DNA of 20,791 bases, taken from assembly GCA_002418685.1 (NCBI GenBank), contig DIEP01000001.1, forward strand, positions 8,596 through 29,386. The letters run 5' to 3'. Under the pieces are notes generated by a model. That model was not told the origin of the DNA. It saw only the letters and a program-made list of their open reading frames with translations, and searched no databases. This stretch comes from Ignavibacteria bacterium UBA5771. GTDB lineage: Bacteria > Bacteroidota > Ignavibacteria > Kapaibacteriales > UBA2268. How positions within the stretch are numbered: the stretch's first letter is position 1; each line of letters begins with the position of its first letter. Shown here in pieces: positions 17,001 through 20,791 of the stretch. Position numbers and translations under genes: made by a program.

Positions 17001-19209
17001 TAAATTTTCCCAAGATATTTTGCCAATTTCCTTGAAGTTCGATGTTCGGATTGTTCTGTTGAAATTGAGAATTCCCCTCAATTATCAAATTATTTAGAAT
17101 TACAAAAGTTGAAGCATTGCTTCCTTGTATTCCTTTGATGCCTGCGCTATCTATTATTAAATTATAATATCTGATATTGACTAAACTATCAACAGGAGAA
17201 GCGGGTTGGAAAGGAATTGCCTGCGCCCCATTTTTAAAGAATCGGATTGTGGAACCCGCAGTTTGAAATCCATACGAATTGCTACTGAAATTCAAATTTG
17301 TAATATCAAAACTATTCTTTATACGAATTTCTCCGCTTGTTTGAAATGTGATATTACCCGAACGGTTGCCCTTTACGAACAAATCATTATATTTCAGAAC
17401 GCCTGGATTTGAACCCGAACTTGGAATTACGGCATTTCCCCCACCATCAAATGTAATCTGACCGTAATCAAAGGATGGTGGTGCATAATTCAATAAAAAA
17501 TCACCTCTAACAATCATTTCTCCGCCACGCATTCTCATAGTCCGGTTTGGAGTATATCCATTTAACGAATTTGTCTGCAAATCCAATGTTCCCGAATTAA
17601 TTGTCAGAGAATCGGTAATTGACGAATTCTTGCTTAATTGCACAGTTGTATTTGGATCTTTCTCGACAATAAAAGCGCGCATAATATCGGGAATTCCTAA
17701 ACCTGTAACTTGAGAATTGCCTCCCCACCAACCGTAAATACCCTCAACTGAATATTGGCGGACATCCGAGCGAATTGCACCCACAAGATTCGGCGCAATA
17801 TCTAGTCCTTGAGTATGTCCAATATATAATTTCGCATTAGATTCGAGTCGAAATGTATCCCCTTTAACGACATTGTCTGATTGTATCTTTAATATTCCTG
17901 CCGTTCTGCCTTCTGTTCCCGTCTCAACAGCAATAATATTAGCGGGAGCAATAGTATCTGATATTGTTATAGTGTGATTTTGAATCTTTACTCTGTCGGA
18001 GCGTTTATTTGGAATTGTCGTTGAAGCAGCACCATCATAATAAATTTTCGACCAAGTATTTGGATTATTATAATCTCCATCAGCACGTGAATAATAAGTT
18101 GCTTGCCCTGCGTTCGATTCTCCAATTGTCCAATCACCATCCAAAATACTCGTTTGTTGTGAATACCAATATTTTGTATTGAAATTCACATAATTATTTA
18201 CACCGGGTTCTATTCTCCAATATCCATCAGGTAAATTCCAAGATGGTGAAAAAAGAAGGACCTTATAACTTCCTTCATTGCCCTGAACTTCAGAAGCATT
18301 ATAATAACCAAAGATTTCGCCTCCCTTTGTATTTAGAGAGACGTTGCTTGATTTGATTACCCAATATTTTTTTAGTGAAACATTGGGAACCTCAACTTCA
18401 GGATGTTCTAATGGAACAGGTTTGACTTTTATCGCAGGATTGCTTCCAAACGTCGCTCCATTTGCAAGAATACGGACCCTTAATGGTGTATATACTCCTG
18501 GCGTTGAAATTGGAAACTGAACCTCATAAGGAAGGGTCGGACTCGGCAGGGGCAATTCCTTAATTAAATATGCACCTTGCAAAGGATCGGAACTGCTGCC
18601 TGAGTTTACAATACATTTATTAGCCGAAAATGTTGTATAATCTTCTGTTATGCCATTATCAGAAAATATCTTGGCAGTCGGGCTAATTGTTAAATCATTT
18701 GATGTTAAATCAAAAATCGTATTTGAAATAAATCGTAATGAATTTTCAATTCCCGTAGGTGTTTGTAAAAGTAATTTTCCCGATGTCTTATTAATCGAAA
18801 GCACCCGAAATTGTGTTAATTGGCTACCTTTAATATTTTGGTCGAATCCTCCCGTAAATAACAGAGTATCATTATTATTAGCAAATGTCCCATTATTCTC
18901 AAAATCACCTTCGAGTGCAATAATATTATTCGCATCTTGAGTAAGAACCGCACCTGTGCTAATTGTCAAATGTCCATTTATCTGAACTATTGCATTTTGA
19001 GAGACTTTAACAGTAGCGTTTTGATTGATAAAGAAATTTGTCTGAGCATTTAATTGATTATGTGCAATAAAGAATGTAATGAATAAAAAAAAGAGGAATA
19101 TGCTTCTTAATATTTTCGAAAAGCAAATATCATTACAAGGCAAATTTGTTTTGCTCTTTTGCTTTTTAGAAATATTTTTTATATTTAATCCTTTTCGAAG
19201 CATTTCCAT
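8095..19209 (-). CDS. Giant modular exported filament/adhesin-like protein, 3704 residues
   Basis: A single uninterrupted frame, of the order of 0.4 MDa. After a basic N-region, residues 35-55 form a hydrophobic signal core ending LNAQ, so export through Sec is expected. The rest is low-complexity, Asn/Ser/Thr/Ile-rich beta-rungs (phrases such as NNLIIEGNSQFQQNNPNIEL) interrupted by six copies of a compound block. In each block an 'FPIG...YTP'-type strand is followed by a 'YW' core (W at 283, 985, 1457, 2139, 2833, 3302), a 'GDWTIGE'-like strand and a 'G-x-W...NW' module (380/386, 1086/1092, 1605/1611, 2227/2233, 2929/2935, 3398/3404). Units 1, 2, 5 and 6 then carry a 'Q-x-x-G-x-G-(L/I)-P' submodule about 122-131 residues later. 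Unit 3 holds a GEVED domain. The C-terminus is a plain rung ending NRGILEIGN with no T9SS sorting domain. The gene starts 20 nt after the preceding stop; Met3 (19203) is an equally possible start. An extracellular structural or adhesive role is inferred; no enzyme motif was seen. Confidence 0.9.
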   Translation of the reverse strand: MEMLRKGLNIKNISKKQKSKTNLPCNDICFSKILRSIFLFFLFITFFIAHNQLNAQTNFFINQNATVKVSQNAIVQINGHLTISTGAVLTQDANNIIALEGDFENNGTFANNNDTLLFTGGFDQNIKGSQLTQFRVLSINKTSGKLLLQTPTGIENSLRFISNTIFDLTSNDLTISPTAKIFSDNGITEDYTTFSANKCIVNSGSSSDPLQGAYLIKELPLPSPTLPYEVQFPISTPGVYTPLRVRILANGATFGSNPAIKVKPVPLEHPEVEVPNVSLKKYWVIKSSNVSLNTKGGEIFGYYNASEVQGNEGSYKVLLFSPSWNLPDGYWRIEPGVNNYVNFNTKYWYSQQTSILDGDWTIGESNAGQATYYSRADGDYNNPNTWSKIYYDGAASTTIPNKRSDRVKIQNHTITISDTIAPANIIAVETGTEGRTAGILKIQSDNVVKGDTFRLESNAKLYIGHTQGLDIAPNLVGAIRSDVRQYSVEGIYGWWGGNSQVTGLGIPDIMRAFIVEKDPNTTVQLSKNSSITDSLTINSGTLDLQTNSLNGYTPNRTMRMRGGEMIVRGDFLLNYAPPSFDYGQITFDGGGNAVIPSSGSNPGVLKYNDLFVKGNRSGNITFQTSGEIRIKNSFDITNLNFSSNSYGFQTAGSTIRFFKNGAQAIPFQPASPVDSLVNIRYYNLIIDSAGIKGIQGSNASTFVILNNLIIEGNSQFQQNNPNIELQGNWQNILGKFIPNSAQNVIFTSPSATINTTITSRDTIDNPFENVYINGSGGVKPLDNLLVRGDLTFAPSSNLILENTNLYIQKNWINNGGTFLATNGTVIFEGNSLQSMSKTSGNETFWNIELKNSANLNFNAIGTTINNGIIVQNDLQLTNGRMDARNRFIQVNGQITRPGGGYINSTLRRYIDSASYTLQYEVGYETNYTPITLSFNGSAGTRGIVQVLADTISTSTSPISWTDGIPSDINPSGSQISPYKHIARQWNITIPSGSTFSLGDYRKYSATAHFISGVPPNGDLRNGTDPTILNAVMRTSSQWIQPLQYGSYPYIVKYNDSTRFADMVDFGSIMLGEPGVLTFFTRGNGNWTDPSNWSQIVYDGTSSSIYPGQTTNVFQAFIGKDHSIVLNSNVTVDTLNIFKGKVIVDSSGVLDLSTNVVSGSGEFRILKYGTVKIADLNGINATGATGNVRTFVRSYNYNSHNLGTFIYSGNGAQNTGTGLPSQPDTTRVLIIDKPSGNLTLNTSNTLHIKDSVYIKSGGFSLGSIDLNLYGNMRKASSAAFLHNNRTVYIKGIKGDTLTSENYNEGLAFYNLTVSKSANTGHVLLDTLTWLQIDNNLTFSNNKSVINATSKRSDSKPLFVTFGTSATVTGANHFTSSQYGGWIYGEVRKNIEGDDAPIVIFETGSEMFYAPFRIDFANGSGSTAGYLGVYAIDGFHPKLYASPTSLYPINPNRVITNYWKIKKIKNSTFVRGDRNYTARVDLVNPDKSTLLDCFGCADLAYYRGGDSLQWWQALYANGQGENNNLGGSLCGDTRFTPVPTPNFSYSGTACGSSSVMAFIQVNNVTTTQAFGNQEIYASGDTLLADFVAGNRNSIKYYNFYSIKDGDWSDPTTWSTVSFSSSINEAATDPDPLIRPFPVRQYDNVIIGNNKKVVLNTNIGHNDYDGASSNIFTYAGPSVSVENTGTLIFGTRVLRGNTFNAFKGSTIVIGSISGINTGSTGNVIHGQFGAVPKFNDSINVIYTSEGQTANVQSYDVINRNASTHYIERLIMKRNSDDGTILDNFTGSKGSYSSYGHNFQFDKKAVLTAGQSYYIQINPSNNTANRKIKMWIDLNYNGNYGDTGEQLVSMNTNDTVNAQSPAFTIPATTPQGTTQMRVGINRNTFDFDPTSTGQGEFEEYTIDIINPNGALTQVSGAAIPGKLASLQVNSPRDSSTVELQKSIEVVDSVKIMSGILKASNGSNNYNIRVVKNFINDTINGFNPASAEVEFFGSQNSNIRGSQPITFNKLKFNKSNTDSTITINNNIYINDSLNFITNNKAIINDNYSLTFNQNSRLNGTFSTSRMFKVSGATSGGKLVKIFPSTGGSANFKQFTFPIGFDTIYNPVSIYDTAASYSGLPKIEVKLLNGKHPNRLADNILNRYWNINTQNFTNIDSIKFVYHKANVTGDTTKYIPALYASGFWQIDVGIDPWAKSSPIIIRNTSYFNGDWTAGEPNSFSSGRVFYSRNTGDWNNYLNWSTDKILQHSGPAASYYPGLLFESDTVNIDGHNIVFNLDSCKIDSLRIGGTNPSPISGVLQFGTNLPHKRLFTKQVFLDNDNGSIVQNTGITTVDTLFISKNLLDNSSNGIFFQDIAANHKLALKFNLSGNSLLFGSGKFSKINDIILEKSGGLSDSLIISSASFTDSSMTSNPAFSFKSGVLVNNVPDTLLISNPTYDIDLKPFSAINAKVGRILTKKNITLFANSNITLDGGILEVGDYQDEALIYQTGSRINLINGEINIAGGLIRQNTSSYPEVSISNNSTFRVAKIGNTTADPSFDMRSVNSILNMNGGRIIVANSNSNANSDIEIDAESGSLMTAGKIQLGDSSYTATTDDLKISGSMPIYDLHLVAPINTNNYKSKIVSLNFTVNHNIQINQRQSLGLNGNILDLKGDLYNYGNLIATPSASTTQPWRILLDGSGDQYFKNYNLSIPNLEIYSLSLFKTTGNLILGDNDTTTNSSIEINDNLEFQTDNLAYINALTYSQKVIIGPNSVGLGLRQITRNTLGHIFGTLSIYIPNSAQTRQYYVGADTIQRYRPVTLAFTGENNTAGYIDVTLHNTAHPDTVNSGLLSSAIIPQYWTVQPAAVDGYQLGSDGKYKITTQFINPSDIPNGASIGLFEHRLHTPAYPPAATWEVPEFLSNSDTTVTSRNVIHWGDFIIGNPSIITFYSYNDGDWQNINSWSLSGYTINNPPTRIPNQNMDVVRIGNGKKITLQDGTYPTVRNVIVETYNGLTGYFQIIGDLNYFRGLSFNLENNNTLGIQHVDGIRPESDGNTGPVQTNARVYGTSRYIFNSTIGNQQTGTGIPNYVKTIICDNSSTSANRKVFLSNYAGAPTVNIIDTLYIKQGTFSGGNRTLRVLNSFVIDSNSNEGIFEPLSGKVIFDSTINHYIVLRNRSGAHFYDLELNKGQLFAKREGANPTDSTHIYVQNTLNFVNPSIFILGDATNLVIQNSNINAITNFSSNKYIRTSRSSGLLVRAFSATGLPKTYTFPIGSFETVDHYTPLEMTFQTVSQAGHVGSRVSPGDIGGFPGGHSHVSTAPNAEYLKRYWVIDSVTGNFTSKARFNYVDSDIFGTETNLDRLGRWRPPFEQPSGFWLTVPVPTVDYTLNFFETTSNYSSNEFQGDWTLGNIFAFKRIFYSRESGNWNDPNSWTYDPTHSGPLFGAGIWPDNIQDSVVIGGGIGANPPHEITLNVNANVMGTALGLNPSDIGILNTQMNTISGNYFTMGDLSYLKIGSPNGISSLGNSTGNILTTQSRQFSANGIYEYNGSSNQIIGNGLPNTVHSLFINNSGLAGNNSVVIDKNINVQKDLSILQGVLDLQTFAANNSTSDGIMSISPNAYLRIGGNNTLLNTVNNYSIYNIDTDSYIEFYGTSGTTQTITQIPSNLINGLGNVLLTNAGTKIASNPLLIKGNLINMNPSRLEISIIDALQVRKSVINESQIYNRGILEIGN
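13492..13986 (-). other. GEVED domain inserted in unit 3 of the giant protein
   Basis: Residues about 1742-1906 match the GEVED domain pattern seen in many Bacteroidota surface proteins. A Gly-Ser-Tyr strand (LTAGQSYYIQI) precedes the core MWIDLNYNGNYGDTGEQLVS, then ATTPQGTTQMRVGINR, and the closing GEFEEYTIDI. Upstream, INVIYTSEGQ and, downstream, LTQVSGAAIPGKLASLQV resemble the two halves of the submodule that is continuous in units 1, 2, 5 and 6. The domain therefore looks inserted into a loop rather than appended. Its usual role is thought to be in extracellular binding, but this is not established. Confidence 0.75.
14566..14739 (-). other. Four-cysteine expansion in unit 3 of the giant protein
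   Basis: Residues C1491, C1494, C1528 and C1548 lie within 58 residues (DCFGCAD, SLCGD, TACGSS). Only about three other cysteines are seen in the whole mature protein. The segment coincides with the extra 50 or so residues between the 'YW' and 'G-x-W' anchors of this unit. Two disulfides or a metal site are possible; there is no direct evidence for either. Confidence 0.6.
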
Positions 19210-19229
19210 TAATTTTTATTCTATAATTA

Positions 19230-20791
19230 TTATTTTACCAGGTTTATAGAAATATAGGTAAGCGACGAACCGCCTTTTAAAACATCGGATCCAGATGTAT
19301 TTTTGTCAATAAAAATTTCGATATAATCAGATTGCTCCAAGTATACTAAATCTTCAACCATAGTTAAAATATAAAGACCTACACCAGTGTATTCATAAGT
19401 TTTATACCAAAGTCCCTTAGTAATATCAGAACCATTCTTTTTTAAAGTCAATTGAGCATACCGATCACTATCTGCAAATTTCATTTCAGCTGAGCTGCTG
19501 ATTCTATAATATCCGCTAACAGGTGCTGTAAATTTTCCATTTGAAAAAGAATTAGTTGGATCGAATGACTCAGAATCGAAATTTATTTTTAAAGGAGTGC
19601 CTGCTTTAATAGTTGTATCATTTAAACGGTATGCTCTTGCAACGACGGGCGCGGAGGACATTTCTTTCCAAACAGTCCCATTATAAACATTCAATGATTT
19701 CGATGAATTGTCGTAATAAATCATCCCTTCTTTCGGGGTTGATGGTGCATTGTTTTGTGGAACCATAAATATTGCAATAGGATCAACTGTACCTGTGACA
19801 ACAAGGTCGCCATCAATTTGAGTATCACCCGCAATTGAAACTTGTATTGAATCTTCAGCCGGAGATGGATTATTAATCAGGATCTTCCCATTTGTTGAAA
19901 AATGCACCCTTTCAGTATTATTTGTCTTTAAAATAAGTGCTTGGTTATCGGTTGTCCCCAGAAAATTAGTCGTAGAATCAGTGCCCGCATTGCCTGTCAT
20001 CGCCCAATTATTCTCTGAAACAGAACCTGATTGAATTGTTTCAACACCAGAATCCGTCTGGACTTTTAATTTTTTTGAATTATTATCATAAAATATAGTT
20101 CCTTCTATCGTAGCTGGTTGAGTATTCTGGGGGATAAGGATTAACGCTTTCGGGTCAATTATTCCTGTAACAACAAGATCCCCACCAATAGTCATTTTCC
20201 TATTCGTTGCATCCCATATTAAGCTATCATTTCCCGCAATTGTATTTGCATCGCTCCAATAAGTAAGTTGAGTTGCTTTAGCGGTAATACCTGTAAAAGC
20301 ATTCGTCCCATCGCCTTTCAACATTCCTGTTAATGTGGATGCTCCGGTTCCTCCACGATGGACGGGAAGAATGCCCGATGTAATCTTCAAAGCATCCAAA
20401 TTGGGTATGTCCGCTGCATCTAATAAACGGAACAAAGGAGCTCCATCAAGACTTGAAGGTGCTGCAAACACATAATTTTTAGTTTGGTTTTTCCACATAC
20501 CAATTAAAGTTCCCGAAGTTGTAACAGGTGAACCTGTAATTATAAATTGATCAGGTAATGTTAGTCCAACAGATGTGACAGTTCCACCTGCTCCTTCATT
20601 AGTTGGTTCCCAAAGTGATGTGGAAGCATTCCATTTCAATACTTGACCATTTGATGGAGCAGATGATGATAAAGTATTACCTTGCAATTTCGCAACTGTT
20701 GGATTGGGATATGTCCCACTCAAATCGCCACCAGCACTGCTCCCAGAACCTAATTTATTATTAAACGTGTTCCAATCTGCCGAACTCAATA
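19230..20791 (-). CDS. Tail-fibre/adhesin-like protein with C1q-like C-terminal domain, N-terminus cut by window edge
   Basis: The frame is open to the right edge; 519 codons can be read from a TTG at 20789, which is an ordinary internal Leu of the phrase LSSADWNTFNNK, not a start. The visible part begins with phrases typical of phage-tail-fibre-like and Bacteroidota surface proteins: GGDLSGTYPNPTV (20-32), GQVLKW, LPVHRGGTGASTLTGMLKGD (141-160). Two copies of a roughly 43-residue unit follow (203-246 and 327-369: DLVVTG, IDP or VDP, PQN, YDN-SK-L-V), the second after an NNTERVHFSTNGKI segment. Residues about 385-519 form a C1q/TNF-like jelly roll: PLKINFD, SNGKFTAPVSGYYRISSSAE, AQLTLKKNG, and final SSLTYISINLVK. 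Such domains usually trimerise at the end of a fibre and bind ligands. The stop is 20 nt before the giant gene, suggesting cotranscription. There are no phage structural genes nearby, so it is more likely a cell-surface fibre than a prophage remnant. Confidence 0.85.
   Translation of the reverse strand, partial: LSSADWNTFNNKLGSGSSAGGDLSGTYPNPTVAKLQGNTLSSSAPSNGQVLKWNASTSLWEPTNEGAGGTVTSVGLTLPDQFIITGSPVTTSGTLIGMWKNQTKNYVFAAPSSLDGAPLFRLLDAADIPNLDALKITSGILPVHRGGTGASTLTGMLKGDGTNAFTGITAKATQLTYWSDANTIAGNDSLIWDATNRKMTIGGDLVVTGIIDPKALILIPQNTQPATIEGTIFYDNNSKKLKVQTDSGVETIQSGSVSENNWAMTGNAGTDSTTNFLGTTDNQALILKTNNTERVHFSTNGKILINNPSPAEDSIQVSIAGDTQIDGDLVVTGTVDPIAIFMVPQNNAPSTPKEGMIYYDNSSKSLNVYNGTVWKEMSSAPVVARAYRLNDTTIKAGTPLKINFDSESFDPTNSFSNGKFTAPVSGYYRISSSAEMKFADSDRYAQLTLKKNGSDITKGLWYKTYEYTGVGLYILTMVEDLVYLEQSDYIEIFIDKNTSGSDVLKGGSSLTYISINLVK
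19683..20183 (-). repeat. Two copies of a 43-residue repeat in the C1q-domain protein
   Basis: Copy 1 (20183-20052) and copy 2 (19811-19683) both read DLVVTG, (I/V)DP, PQN, P, (I/Y)(F/Y)YDN, SK, L, V, in the same order and spacing. They are separated by an 80-residue linker with an NTERVHF segment. This looks like an internal duplication of a fibre-shaft unit. Confidence 0.7.

Larger units (their letters stand above)
8998..18522 (-). repeat. Six diverged protein-level super-units in the giant gene
   Basis: Aligning the translated frame by eye gives six copies of a composite unit, anchored on the second-motif tryptophan or tyrosine at residues 380, 1086, 1605, 2227, 2929 and 3398. The spacing is uneven (706, 519, 622, 702 and 469 residues) because the intervening rung regions vary in length. 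The distance from the 'YW' tryptophan to the 'G-x-W' tryptophan is nearly constant (88-101 residues), except in unit 3, where it is 148. The copies are clearly diverged in DNA; only short patches around the module (cca-at-cncc-type codons) look alike. Confidence 0.75.

Noticed and set aside
8998..18522. CRISPR or tandem DNA repeat array in the giant gene
   Set aside because: The repetition is at protein level, with units hundreds of residues apart and strongly diverged at DNA level.
20787..20789. TTG at 20789 as the start of the C1q-domain protein
   Set aside because: TTG encodes the Leu of the common shaft phrase LSSADWNTFN and the frame stays open to the edge, so the gene is truncated by the window.
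19230..20791. Prophage, suggested by the tail-fibre-like phrases
   Set aside because: No capsid, portal, terminase, integrase, lysis or baseplate gene is in the window. These phrases are also common in Bacteroidota surface proteins.
1..20791. tRNA, rRNA, insertion sequence or attachment site
   Set aside because: No cloverleaf, rRNA-like stretch, transposase motif or paired terminal inverted repeats were seen; intergenic space totals only a few hundred bases.

Overview
The window is AT-rich (roughly one third G+C by eye). All of its coding sequence lies on the minus strand, so it reads right to left. The proteins point to the Bacteroidota/Chlorobiota (FCB) group. Every complete gene has a Sec-type N-terminus, most ending in Ala-Gln. 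Two proteins end in type IX secretion (T9SS) type A C-terminal sorting domains. Other typical modules are a GEVED domain, a 'W-T-K-S-E' fibronectin-like module, 'G-x-W...NW' modules and an 'HRNH' module followed by a dockerin-like EF-hand. An Ignavibacteria/Kapabacteria-like member is my best guess, but that is inference; there is no rRNA or marker gene here.

Layout, right to left. (1) 20791-19230: a protein truncated at its N-terminus, with tail-fibre/adhesin-like repeats and a C1q-like C-terminal domain. (2) 19209-8095: a single uninterrupted 3704-residue exported protein, the dominant object of the window. It has six super-units of rung-like beta filament, 'FPIG...YTP' plus 'RYW' domain, and 'G-x-W...NW' module. 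Unit 3 is exceptional: it carries a four-cysteine expansion and an inserted GEVED domain. (3) A 187-bp gap holding a 16-bp perfect palindrome, short direct repeats and an anti-Shine-Dalgarno-like tract. (4) 7907-5751: a smaller Gly/Ala/Thr-rich protein with the same architecture as one super-unit. (5) A double-hairpin/terminator region. (6) 5633-3537: a third, diverged member of the architecture, ending in a dockerin-like EF-hand. (7) 3530-2211: a T9SS substrate with a fibronectin-like module. (8) 2214-274: an exported WD40-type protein with a T9SS sorting domain. (9) 255-1: the start of another exported protein, cut by the window edge.

Genes 6 to 9 are tightly packed (gaps of 6, -4 and 18 nt) and are probably one transcription unit. 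The first two genes are 20 nt apart and probably cotranscribed. The whole window reads as a cell-surface or extracellular locus: long modular filament or adhesin proteins beside smaller T9SS-routed proteins. No enzyme, regulator, transposase, integrase, tRNA, rRNA or CRISPR array was seen. No gene-free stretch exceeds 187 bp. The most notable features are the architecture shared by three neighbouring proteins of very different size, the lack of a recognised sorting domain on the two that end in the same '(I/L)EIG(N/Q)' tail, and the singular unit 3 of the giant.
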